A stretch of DNA of 64,000 nt from NCBI RefSeq assembly GCF_052118845.1, contig NZ_JBQKGJ010000016.1, positions 1-64,000 of the forward strand. The letters are read 5' to 3'. The position numbers and the translations under genes were made by a program. This stretch comes from Bilifractor sp002394235 (GTDB lineage: Bacteria; Bacillota; Clostridia; Lachnospirales; Lachnospiraceae). Of the stretch, positions 51,438 to 59,344 are shown piece by piece; the first letter of the stretch is position 1; every line of letters begins with the position of its first letter. Below the pieces are notes generated by a model. It saw nothing but the letters and a program-made list of their open reading frames with translations, did no database searches and was not told the DNA's origin.

Positions 51438-52587
51438 TGACCTTTCTCAGCACTCCTTCTCTGTCCCTTTCAAACAGGGTACGGATCTCCGGCTCCTCTC
51501 CCTTCATCCCGGAAAGCTCTGCGATTTCCCCGAGCTGCCGTTTCCCGTCCGCCTCTCTTGTCAGATGAATCATGATCTCAACTCCGGACACAATCTGTCT
51601 GCGGATCACGGGAACCGGAAGCTGCTCTCCCATCAGGACCATCATCTCGAGCCTCGATATCATATCCCTCACACTATTGGCGTGTGCTGTCCCCAGACTT
51701 CCGGAGTGCCCTGTGTTCAGGCACATCAGAAAATCCTCTGCCTCCGCTCCTCTCACCTCTCCGATGATGATCCGGCTCGGCCGCATTCTGAGAGCAGCTT
51801 TAATCAGATCCCGGATCGTTATGGCATGACCTCCCTCCAGGTTTGCGTCTCTCGCCTCCATCCGAACCAGATTCGGAATGCCCTGAAGCTGAAGTTCGGC
51901 GTTATCCTCGATCGTAATGATGCGCTCCTCCGATGGAATACAGGATGACAGCGCATTCAGAAATGTCGTCTTTCCTGTCGACGTTCCACCCCCGATAAGC
52001 ATCGAATACCTCGCCTCCACAAGGTCCTTCAGAAAAACTGCCGCCTCTCTCGTCACACTTCCCCACCGGATCAAATGCTCAAGCGTCACAGCCTCCTCCG
52101 GAAAACGTCGTATCGTAAGAATCGGTCCGTCGAGCGCAATCGGATTCATGACCACATTCACCCGCGAACCATTATCATCCGGAAGCCTCGCGTCTACGAT
52201 CGGTCTCTGTTCATTTACCACCCGGTTGCACCTGCCCACAATCTGCTGGATCACATCCTCCAGCCTCTCTCGCGAAGCAAAATGACGTTTCCAGGAATAG
52301 AGTCTCCCTCCCTTCTCATAAAAGATATGACGATACCCGTTCACCATAATCTCCGTGATCTCCGGATCATCCATCAGCTCCTGCAGGACATCCAGCTTGC
52401 GGACCGAATAGAAAAGCGATTTGTGCAGCTGTTCCTTCTCGGCCAGAGACATCGGGGAAGACGATGAATCATTCAGGATCAGATCATCAATAAGTTCCTG
52501 TATTTCCTCATCTTCCAGATCCGGATTTTCTTCCAGATGATCCATCAGGCCGGCCCGTATTCTCTCAAAGATATCCTCGTTCCGCAC
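51379..52587 (-). CDS. tadA: TadA/CpaF secretion ATPase
   Basis: The hexameric ATPase that powers Flp pilus assembly. The 402-residue protein has the T2SSE family features: an N-terminal helical domain, EITEIMVNGYRHIFYEKGG, DARLPDDNGSRVNVV, Walker A GGGTSTGKTT, the Asp/Glu box ITIEDNAELQL, Walker B RIIIGEVRG, and HSGSLGTAHANS with the conserved His. It overlaps tadZ by 43 bp upstream and tadB by 59 bp downstream, so the three are translated as a block. Confidence 0.95.
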   Translation of the reverse strand: MRNEDIFERIRAGLMDHLEENPDLEDEEIQELIDDLILNDSSSSPMSLAEKEQLHKSLFYSVRKLDVLQELMDDPEITEIMVNGYRHIFYEKGGRLYSWKRHFASRERLEDVIQQIVGRCNRVVNEQRPIVDARLPDDNGSRVNVVMNPIALDGPILTIRRFPEEAVTLEHLIRWGSVTREAAVFLKDLVEARYSMLIGGGTSTGKTTFLNALSSCIPSEERIITIEDNAELQLQGIPNLVRMEARDANLEGGHAITIRDLIKAALRMRPSRIIIGEVRGAEAEDFLMCLNTGHSGSLGTAHANSVRDMISRLEMMVLMGEQLPVPVIRRQIVSGVEIMIHLTREADGKRQLGEIAELSGMKGEEPEIRTLFERDREGVLRKVNELGNREKLEKLWRRRSLP

Positions 52588-53624
52588 CGCTTTCCCTCCT
52601 CCGTCATCTCACTGAAATCCATGCATCCCCGTATGATCCTTCCCAGCCTCCCGGACAGCTGTCTCTCCAGGAAATCATCATTTCCGGGAGCAGAGTCCGG
52701 ATCCGGAAGGATCACCTCCCGTATTTTTTCTCTGCCTGCACGCTCCTCCAGCTCGGCGGCAAACGCCTGGTTCCGCATTCTGGAAACAGGATCGTCATGC
52801 GCGATGACGTAGATCTCCTCACAGCCCTGCATCAGCTCGTCAAACCCGTTCATCTTCCAGTCCAGATCCAGAAGGATTCTGCGGTATGTACTGGTTCGCG
52901 TCAGCTCGCCAAGCATCCCCGTCCACTGATCCTCCGTCATCTCCCCGATATCCGACGCATCCCTCACTGGAAGCAGATAATCGAGAGAGCCGAATTTGCG
53001 CAGCATTGTACTCAGCTGATAAATCAGACCGCTTCTCCCGCGTCGGTAAAAATACATCAGATCGCTGAGCGTCCGCATACTCTCCCCCTTTTCGGGAATA
53101 AACTGCTCCATACCGGATCTGGGCTCCAGGTTCAGATACAGGCTCGGAAATCTTTCCGACAGAATCCGTCCGTATATCATGGAAAAAATCACCTTCTGCC
53201 CCGGATCCGACACGGAGCATATCCCCGTTCTAATACAGGACGGCTTTGCGATGACCTCCGGCTCCGTCGCGGCTTTCTCCGCTCCGTAGCAGTCCATGAC
53301 TTCTCTGACTACACGGCTCTGGCTCTGATATTTGTAAATCTGCCGGCAATTCGCGGCTTCCGGGAATCCCTCCTCCGGAAGGCCGGAGCCGTCCTCTGCC
53401 AGAATCATCACCGTCCCGATATCCATCTGACGTATCTCATCATCGGCCGCCCTTTCTGAAATCAGCAGAATCTCAATATGATGTTCAAGCGTAAATTCTC
53501 TGAGCGTTTCTACCGAAGTAAAACTCCGGATCTCGAATGGAAGATTTTGCTTTTCCGTTAAATAGTTCATAAAGCGAACCGCGTATTCTCTCTCCGTGTC
53601 GCACACCGCAAGTACTTTTCGCAT
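52545..53624 (-). CDS. TadZ/CpaE-like pilus localisation protein, P-loop degenerate
   Basis: A 359-residue protein in the TadZ position. The N-terminus resembles an atypical receiver (KVLAVCDTEREYAVRFM) and the rest resembles the MinD/ParA-like fold of CpaE. Where a Walker A motif would sit the sequence reads ICSVSDPGQKVIFSMIYGRI, without the GKT core, so ATP binding is doubtful. TadZ proteins place the pilus machine in the cell. The start at 53624 follows AAGGAGG. The preceding spacer holds a repeat array derived from the upstream peptidase gene. Confidence 0.78.
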   Translation of the reverse strand: MRKVLAVCDTEREYAVRFMNYLTEKQNLPFEIRSFTSVETLREFTLEHHIEILLISERAADDEIRQMDIGTVMILAEDGSGLPEEGFPEAANCRQIYKYQSQSRVVREVMDCYGAEKAATEPEVIAKPSCIRTGICSVSDPGQKVIFSMIYGRILSERFPSLYLNLEPRSGMEQFIPEKGESMRTLSDLMYFYRRGRSGLIYQLSTMLRKFGSLDYLLPVRDASDIGEMTEDQWTGMLGELTRTSTYRRILLDLDWKMNGFDELMQGCEEIYVIAHDDPVSRMRNQAFAAELEERAGREKIREVILPDPDSAPGNDDFLERQLSGRLGRIIRGCMDFSEMTEEGKRCGTRISLREYGPA

Positions 53625-53639
53625 CAAATTCTCCTCCTT

Positions 53640-53850
53640 CCGGATTTTTTCTGACACAGACCGCCATGGCACGACCGCACGGCCCTGTCCATCCCTCCTC
53701 AGTACCATCCCGCCCATGGCACACCCTCACAGCTCTGTCCTTCTCTCCTCAGTCCCGCGCTCTATGGCACGGCCCCACGGCTCTGTCCTTCCTCAGTCCC
53801 GCGCTCTATGGCACGGCCCCACGGCTCTGTCCTGCCCTCCTCAGTACCAT
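53640..53850. repeat. 44-50-bp tandem repeat copying the prepilin peptidase 3' end
   Basis: CTGTCC landmarks fall at 53685, 53735, 53783 and 53827. On the minus strand the units carry GGGATGGTACTGAGGAGG or GGGACTGAGG, which in the first copy is the true end of the peptidase gene (codons GWY and TGA). The repeated TGAGGAGG also resembles a ribosome site. Confidence 0.8.
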
Positions 53851-54365
53851 CCCGCAGCCCATGGAATCAGCGCGCCGAATATAAAAACTGCCAGATGCAC
53901 CCGTTCTTCCGGTCGGCTGCTCTTCCAGTATGGTTCCAGACCTCCGGAACCCGAAAATGTATATACGTATCTCTTCATAGAATGGAATCGGTCAAAAATG
54001 GGGAATCGGTCCGAACCGGACGGTGAGAGGCACAAATGCAGAACGGCATACACGGCTGCCGGCAGAAATGTAAACAGAAGCAACAGGAGCATCTGGCCGG
54101 GCTTCATGAAAATCCCGGTCACCATCAGAAGCTTGATATCGCCTGCTCCGATCATCCGGAACAGATAAAAGGGGATCAGAAGCAGAAAAGGAATCAGCGC
54201 AGACAGGAATTCCGGATGCCACCGGCTTTCCCGGCAAAACAGGATCTGCCCTGTGAGACTGAGAAGAAGTCCGGTCAGAACCCATCTGTTCGGAATTTTC
54301 TCCTCCTTCAGGTCAGAAAGCGCGGCTCCCTCTGCCAGAACCAGTACAAGAAGACGTGTATTCAT
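53841..54365 (-). CDS. A24-type prepilin peptidase, copy 1 (TadV/CpaA)
   Basis: A 174-residue membrane protein with several helices and both A24 catalytic motifs: ALSDLKEEKIPNRW (first Asp) and RMIGAGDIKLL (second Asp in GxGD). It removes the prepilin leader before assembly and is the first gene of the pilus cluster. No clear ribosome site precedes the ATG. The bases around it (AATACACGTCTTC) belong to a repeat array that extends upstream, so the start region itself seems duplicated. About 35 extra C-terminal residues have no assigned role. Confidence 0.88.
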   Translation of the reverse strand: MNTRLLVLVLAEGAALSDLKEEKIPNRWVLTGLLLSLTGQILFCRESRWHPEFLSALIPFLLLIPFYLFRMIGAGDIKLLMVTGIFMKPGQMLLLLLFTFLPAAVYAVLHLCLSPSGSDRFPIFDRFHSMKRYVYTFSGSGGLEPYWKSSRPEERVHLAVFIFGALIPWAAGWY

Positions 54366-54460
54366 AGGCTTATTCTTTCATTCGAGCAGACGTGTATCTT
54401 TAGACTCATTCTTTCATTCAGGCAGACATATATCTTTATTCTTTCATTCGAGCAGACATG
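54363..54460. repeat. 30-36-bp tandem repeat overlapping the peptidase start
   Basis: ATTCTTTCATTCGAGCAGAC-type units begin at 54372, 54408 and 54438. On the minus strand each contains a GATACACGTCTGC-like stretch resembling the first codons of the prepilin peptidase. This is a 5'-end counterpart of the 3'-end arrays. Confidence 0.7.
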
Positions 54461-54648
54461 TTCATACAGGTCATAAATGTTTAGCGGGGAAATCCACAGG
54501 CTTGCCTGTGGGTATAAGTGAGTTGTCTGGGAATCTGTGTAGAAATGTGTGATGGATTTGATGGTTTAAGAATATAACGCGCCTGCACCTTTTTCAAGCC
54601 GGTAAAGTACGTCACTATCCACAAATAATTTTTCCGGATTTTGTAGGA

Positions 54649-54676
54649 TTTACCCGGCGTCACTTTATGGTATAAT
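54649..54676 (+). promoter_or_regulatory. Extended -10 promoter left of the IS605-type element
   Basis: TTTACC (54649-54654), a 16-bp spacer and TGG-TATAAT (TATAAT at 54671-54676) point rightwards. No gene follows directly; the next plus-strand intact gene is the TraX-like gene beyond the insertion element. Confidence 0.5.
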
Positions 54677-54779
54677 GGTTTTCATTATTGGCCTTGCAGA
54701 ACTTTTTGACACTTTGCCTGCAGGATATGCGTGTTTCCTGATTTTGACGACCGCCTGCAGGACGTCCGTATCCACAGGT

Positions 54780-54932
54780 AGCTGTCAACTACCCACGACC
54801 TAAAGGTCATGGGCTTGTAACTGCCCAGTCGTACTAACGACTTACGTCTCCGACCTTTAACCCCAATAGATACTGCTATCTAAAGTGGCGTTACATCATG
54901 GGGGTGGTTGACAGCACCCCTTGCAGCAAAGT
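54780..54932 (-). ncRNA. Probable omega RNA (TnpB guide RNA) region
   Basis: The 150 bp between the tnpB stop and the right-end hairpin is where TnpB guide RNAs are encoded in this family. It contains a GGGGTG/CACCCC pair near 54901-54920 and the end hairpin. The guide would be the flanking minus-strand bases just outside the element (left of about 54780). This follows from known TnpB biology plus position; the RNA itself is not proven. Confidence 0.5.
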
Positions 54933-56072
54933 TTACTCTGCTGCAACTGCATCAGGTACTTGACTATCAGCAAGATAGTTTATTCCCATACGATACAGAT
55001 TCATAGCTCCAATACGGTCATCATTTGATTGATAGCCACAGTTCCTGCAAGCAAACAAATGTATCTTCTTGTTACGGTTAGCCTTTTCAGTATGTCCGCA
55101 GATAGGACAGCACTGACTTGTGTAACGAGGGTCAACTTTTATTACAGAAGATTGATTCTGTTTTGCTTTGTAAATTAATTTTTGTTCGAAGTCATAAAAC
55201 GCCCACGATACAGAAACATAGCGATTTTTTGTTTTCACACGTTCTGTGGCATTACGAACACCTGTCAAATCTTCAAGTACGAAAAGAGTATGCTTTGGAT
55301 TGGATTCAACGAGTGCCTTTGATACACAATGGTTCACATCCTGCATCCAACGGTTTTCTCGCTGACCGATAGCTTTCAGTCTTCTTCTTGCCGAAGGTGT
55401 CCGTCGCGTTTGGAGTTCTTTGCGAAGTTTGGAATAGCTAGCGCGTCTTTGCTTGATAGCTTTCCCGCTAACAAATCCAGACTTGTGATTACTGTCATAG
55501 GTTGCAACAACGAAGTTAATCCCTCTGTCAATGCCTACAACATTACAAATGTCAGAAATATTACTTTCTTCCACGTCATAAGTTACCGGTATGTAAAGAT
55601 AATATTTGCCATGCCTGTTTATGAGCTTAGCAGTACCAAACTTATAAATTGTGGGGTCAAAATATTTAGACATGCCTTCAGTGAAATATGGCAATTTAAC
55701 ACGACCATTAAGCGTATTCACAGAAAAACAGTTTTTCGTTAAAGAATAATCTCTATTCCAGACCAAATCATACTGAGGTTTCTTGAAGGCTGGCCGTATC
55801 CACTCCTTTTGATTTTCAAGAATAGTTTTATATCTTGCAATGACCGTTTTCAAGACGGACTGAGCCATTTGAGATTTAAGGCCAAATTTTTCTCTTAAAG
55901 TAGAATACAAAACCTTATTAAGTGAAAACTGCTTTAAATCATGAGTTTGGAATACATAGTTTGAAACATAATTACAGGCATCACGATAAACAGACATAGT
56001 TTCATCAAGCAAAACCTTGTCTGTATCAGTGGCGACTATTTGAACTTTCGCTGTTATCGTCATCTGTTCCAT
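54933..56072 (-). CDS. tnpB: TnpB RNA-guided endonuclease (IS605 OrfB)
   Basis: A 379-residue Cas12-like nuclease. The RuvC catalytic residues are visible: Asp182 in VVGIDRGINF, Glu267 in FVLEDLTG and Asp352 in SNDDRIGAMN. Between the last two is the four-Cys zinc finger (CPICG and CRNCG). The N-terminal domain begins QMTITAKVQIVATD and includes the conserved WIRPAFKKPQYDLVWNRD region. AGGAG precedes the ATG. All key residues and full length are present, so it may be active with its guide RNA even though the partner transposase is dead. Confidence 0.95.
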   Translation of the reverse strand: MEQMTITAKVQIVATDTDKVLLDETMSVYRDACNYVSNYVFQTHDLKQFSLNKVLYSTLREKFGLKSQMAQSVLKTVIARYKTILENQKEWIRPAFKKPQYDLVWNRDYSLTKNCFSVNTLNGRVKLPYFTEGMSKYFDPTIYKFGTAKLINRHGKYYLYIPVTYDVEESNISDICNVVGIDRGINFVVATYDSNHKSGFVSGKAIKQRRASYSKLRKELQTRRTPSARRRLKAIGQRENRWMQDVNHCVSKALVESNPKHTLFVLEDLTGVRNATERVKTKNRYVSVSWAFYDFEQKLIYKAKQNQSSVIKVDPRYTSQCCPICGHTEKANRNKKIHLFACRNCGYQSNDDRIGAMNLYRMGINYLADSQVPDAVAAE

Positions 56073-56153
56073 AGATGTACTCCTTTTGTTGACATTTCAC
56101 TAAATATAGTATAATCGCAGTTAGTGAAAGTCAATAACTATCAGAGGTAAACT

Positions 56154-56554
56154 ATGAGAAATAGATATAATCGTCATAACAGACGAAAATACAGCCTAAA
56201 AGTACATATAGTTCTTGTAAATATCGTAAGCAACTATTAAAAGGTTCAATTGCTGACGATGTTAAGCAAAAGATTTTTGATATAGCCAATACTCGGGACT
56301 ACGAAATAATTGCTATGGAAACAGACAAAGACCACATACATTTCTTAATAAGTTATGATACGACTGATAGGGTTTGCGACATTGTTAAGATTGTAAAGCA
56401 AGAAACAACATATTACCTATGGCAAAAGTATGGTTCGTTTCTGTCTCAACAGTATTGGAAGAAAAGGATACTTTGGTCAGATGGATACTTTGCTTGCAGT
56501 ATTGGAGAAGTATCGTCAGCGACTATACAAAAGCATATTGAGAGTCAGGGTTGA
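56154..56554 (+). pseudogene. tnpA: Inactivated IS200/IS605 TnpA transposase
   Basis: The ATG at 56154 opens NRYNRHNRRKYSLKVHIVLV, the usual TnpA start, but a stop follows 28 codons in. The remaining protein continues in another frame from about 56223 (YRKQLLKGSIADD) through the HUH motif DHIHFLI to TGA 56552-56554. About four bases, or one base net, are missing near 56220. In addition the catalytic Tyr position in the C-terminal helix reads TIQKHIESQG, His in place of the usual Tyr. Both lesions predict loss of single-strand transposition. Rescue would require an intact TnpA elsewhere. Confidence 0.88.
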
Positions 56555-56633
56555 TGGCTAAAGATTTATAAGGCTCCTCCCACCACCTGAAGGTAGTGGG
56601 TTTCCGCCAATGATTGACGAAAGGATTTAATTT

Positions 56634-57371
56634 ATGAAGAATCTGTTTCATCCGCATCCCGCAAAAAAAATATCGCTGAGCGGTAATGAGCTGAAAATCA
56701 TCGCGTGCGTCAGCATGTTTCTGGACCATTTCGCGAAGGTCTTTCAGGCAGAGCTGGACTCTTCCCTGTATTTTGTCCTGGATAACATCATCGGCAGACT
56801 GGCCTTTCCTCTTTTCTGTCTCCTTCTGGCAGAGGGCTATTTCCACACCCGGAATCTTCGAAAATACATGATCCGCGTCGCGCTGCTCGCTCTCGTTTCG
56901 GAAATTCCCTTCAATCTTGCCATGTCGGGTCAGTTTTTCGATCCCCGCTGGCAGAACACCGTATTTACCCTTCTGCTGGGGCTTCTGATGTTCTGCTTTC
57001 TGGACACCATCCGGAGCAGATCCGACCCGGTCCGGCTTCCCGCCGTACTGCTTCAGATTCTGACCGTCTTCGCTTCTGCCGCTGCCGCATGGTTTCTGCG
57101 CACAGATTATGACGTCTTCGGAATCGGCGCTCTCGCCTGCTTCTACTATCTGAATGGACGGATTTTCAAAAGTCCCCTGACCGCAGATCTCTGGGCATGC
57201 TTCTGTCTGTTCCAGGAACCGGCAGCTTTTCTGTCACTCCTTCCGGTGGCAGCCTACAACCGCTCCAGGGGAAAGAGGAAAATGAAGTATTTCTTCTACT
57301 TCTTCTACCCGCTGCATCTGCTTCTGCTGGTCGTTCTGCATAAAGTGATCCGTGGCACCCATGCCCTGTAA
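56634..57371 (+). CDS. TraX family membrane protein
   Basis: A 245-residue integral membrane protein with about eight helices. It opens ISLSGNELKIIACVSMFLDHFAKVF, then IIGRLAFPLFCLLLAEGYFHTRN and EIPFNLAMSG, all typical of TraX/acyltransferase-like proteins first known from F-pilin acetylation. Chromosomal Firmicutes homologues have no known role. AAAGGA lies upstream of the ATG. The IS605-type element ends about 25 bp before it, so its original upstream region has probably been displaced. The nearby pilus locus makes a pilin-modifying role tempting but unproven. Confidence 0.85.
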   Translation: MKNLFHPHPAKKISLSGNELKIIACVSMFLDHFAKVFQAELDSSLYFVLDNIIGRLAFPLFCLLLAEGYFHTRNLRKYMIRVALLALVSEIPFNLAMSGQFFDPRWQNTVFTLLLGLLMFCFLDTIRSRSDPVRLPAVLLQILTVFASAAAAWFLRTDYDVFGIGALACFYYLNGRIFKSPLTADLWACFCLFQEPAAFLSLLPVAAYNRSRGKRKMKYFFYFFYPLHLLLLVVLHKVIRGTHAL

Positions 57372-57481
57372 TTCTGCCCGCTGCAGCCCTCCGCAGATAC
57401 GTCTCGTATTTCTGCGCGCAGCAGCTCTACGCAGATACACTTGTGAACCCGTGAACCTGTGCGGTACAGCCCGGGCAGACA

Positions 57482-57547
57482 GGACAACGCTCCTGCGGGA
57501 ATGCAGCCCCGCCATACTGGACAACGCTCCTGCGGGAATGCAGCCCA
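57482..57547. repeat. 37-bp direct repeat upstream of the SNF transporter
   Basis: GGACAACGCTCCTGCGGGAA at 57482 and 57519, followed by ATGCAGCCC in both, are direct copies. A related weaker pair (CAGCCCTCCGCAGATAC / CAGCTCTACGCAGATAC) lies nearer the TraX stop. Confidence 0.75.
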
Positions 57548-57618
57548 TTTGAAAAAAACAACGCCTTCAATAAAAGCAATATATATGAATACAGAAATAA
57601 GGAGGACAATAATTCACA

Positions 57619-59055
57619 ATGACAGCTCAATCAGACCGGAACAGATCCGGAAAGAAGAAATCAAAGACAGGCTCCTTCAGCGGACAGCTGGGATTTGTAA
57701 TGGCTGCCGCCGGAAGCGCGGTCGGTGTGGGAAATCTCTGGCGGTTCCCCTACCTTGCGGCCAAGGACGGCGGAGGACTTTTTCTCATCATCTACCTCTG
57801 CCTGGTTCTCACCTTCGGATTCACGCTTCTGACCTCCGATATCGCAATCGGCAGAAAAACAAGGAAAAGCTCTATTTACGCCTATGCCTCCATGCGGCCG
57901 CGCTGGAAATTCCTCGGAATCATCACATTCTTCGTACCCGTTCTCATCATGACCTATTATGCCGTAATCGGAGGCTGGATCAGCCGCTATATTGTCGTAT
58001 ATTTTACCGGAGCACAGAAGGCAGCTGCCGGCGACAGCTTCTTCACCTCCTTTATTACCTCACCGGTATCCCCGGTATTTTTTGCTCTGCTGTTCATGGC
58101 TGTGACCTCCATCATCGTCTATAAAGGTGTAGAGGGAGGAATTGAAATGGTCTCCAAGTGGATGATGCCGATTCTGCTGGTTCTCATTGTAGCGATTGCC
58201 ATTTTTTCACTGACACTCCGCCACACGGATGAAAATGGCGTCACCAGAACCGGAATACAGGGACTTCTTGTCTACCTGACGCCGAATTTATCCGGTCTGA
58301 CCTTGGGAAGATTTCTGCAGATCCTTCTGGATGCCATGAGCCAGCTGTTCTTCTCGCTCAGCGTCTCCATGGGGATTATGATCACCTACGGCTCCTATGT
58401 AAAGCCAGATGTGAATCTCAACCGTTCCGTCAATCAGATCGAGATCTTCGACACCGGTGTGGCTCTTCTCGCCGGTATGATGATTATCCCGTCCATTTAC
58501 GTATTCTCCGGAACAGACGGCATGAGCGCGGGAACCAGCCTTATGTTCGTATCCCTCCCGAAGGTATTCTATGCGATGGGAGCCCCCGGCATATTCATCG
58601 GCGCCATGTTCTTTATCATGGCGGCCTTCGCCACCCTGACCTCATGCATTTCCGTTCTGGAGGCCATTGTTGCCAACTGCATGGAACTCTTTCACGCCTC
58701 AAGAAAAAAGGTCACCGTCATTCTGACCATCATCTATATGGCAGCTTCCGCTGTCATAGCGCTCGGATACAGCATCTTCTATGTGGAGGTCAGGCTTCCC
58801 AACGGTTCTGTCGGACAGCTGCTCGACATCATGGACTATATCAGCAACAGCTTCATGATGCCCTTTATCTCCCTGCTCTCCACCATTCTGATCGGATGGG
58901 TGGTCGGTCCGAAATGGATCATCGATGAAATGGAGTCCAGCGGAGACCGGTTCACCCGCAAAAAGCTGTATGTCATCATGATCAAATATGTCGCCCCGGT
59001 CATGATGTTCGTTCTGTTCCTGCAGTCCACCGGCCTGCTCAATGCCATTGCCTGA
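57619..59055 (+). CDS. Sodium-dependent amino acid/neurotransmitter-type transporter (SNF)
   Basis: A 478-residue LeuT-fold transporter with about 11-12 helices. The first helix carries the sodium-site sequence AAAGSAVGVGNLWRFPYLA, nearly invariant in the family. Later segments such as LDAMSQLFFSLSVSMGIMITYGSY and FIMAAFATLTSCISVLEAIV fit helices 6-8. It should import an amino acid or related amine with Na+. AAGGAGG lies 13 bases upstream, a little far. It is a single-gene unit ending before a bidirectional terminator. Substrate unknown. Confidence 0.94.
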   Translation: MTAQSDRNRSGKKKSKTGSFSGQLGFVMAAAGSAVGVGNLWRFPYLAAKDGGGLFLIIYLCLVLTFGFTLLTSDIAIGRKTRKSSIYAYASMRPRWKFLGIITFFVPVLIMTYYAVIGGWISRYIVVYFTGAQKAAAGDSFFTSFITSPVSPVFFALLFMAVTSIIVYKGVEGGIEMVSKWMMPILLVLIVAIAIFSLTLRHTDENGVTRTGIQGLLVYLTPNLSGLTLGRFLQILLDAMSQLFFSLSVSMGIMITYGSYVKPDVNLNRSVNQIEIFDTGVALLAGMMIIPSIYVFSGTDGMSAGTSLMFVSLPKVFYAMGAPGIFIGAMFFIMAAFATLTSCISVLEAIVANCMELFHASRKKVTVILTIIYMAASAVIALGYSIFYVEVRLPNGSVGQLLDIMDYISNSFMMPFISLLSTILIGWVVGPKWIIDEMESSGDRFTRKKLYVIMIKYVAPVMMFVLFLQSTGLLNAIA

Positions 59056-59090
59056 ACGCAAACACTCGCGTAAAAAACGCAATAGCATGC

Positions 59091-59216
59091 TTCCCCGGCC
59101 TGAGCGCTCGGAGTATCTGCCCGCCTTCAAATTTCCCCGGCCTGAGCGGTCGAAGCGTCTGCCCGCCTTCAAATTTCCCCGGCCGGAACGGTCGGAGTAT
59201 CCTGCCCACATTCAAA
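59091..59216. repeat. 42-bp tandem repeat, three copies
   Basis: TTCCCCGGCCTGAGCGCTCGG-like units (shown shortened) begin at 59091, 59133 and 59175, an exact 42-bp period. They lie between the SNF transporter stop and the shared terminator. Confidence 0.85.
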
Positions 59217-59241
59217 TGAACACAGGAAAAGCGCACGCGTA

Positions 59242-59305
59242 AAAAACACTGCATACCCGCACAAGTCCGGCTGAATCCGGGCTTGTACAGGTATGCAGTG
59301 TTTTT
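59242..59305. terminator. Bidirectional terminator
   Basis: AAAAACACTGCATACC pairs with GGTATGCAGTGTTTTT. An inner stem ACAAGTCCGG/CCGGGCTTGT extends it. T-runs appear on both strands, serving the SNF gene (plus) and the Nudix gene (minus). Confidence 0.92.
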
Positions 59306-59344
59306 CCTTCCAAATGACGCTGAAGAGGCCCCTATATCATCTGT

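Larger units (their letters stand above)
54780..56610. mobile_element. IS200/IS605-family element (IS605 type, divergent tnpA/tnpB)
   Basis: The element has an intact minus-strand tnpB and a broken plus-strand tnpA transcribed apart. Subterminal hairpins mark both ends: CCCACGACCTAAAGGTCATGGG at about 54787-54808 (one base over stems noted by position) and CCCACCACCT/AGGTAGTGGG at about 56578-56600. These imperfect palindromes are the single-strand recognition structures of the family. There are no terminal inverted repeats or target duplications, as expected. The codon use and lower GC differ from the flanks, supporting recent transfer. Exact ends are uncertain by 10-20 bp. Confidence 0.88.

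Noticed and set aside
43267..54365. Type II secretion or competence pilus locus
   Set aside because: The Flp-type pilin, TadE proteins, TadZ-like protein and TadA/B/C set identify a Tad system; no comG-type pseudopilin set is present.
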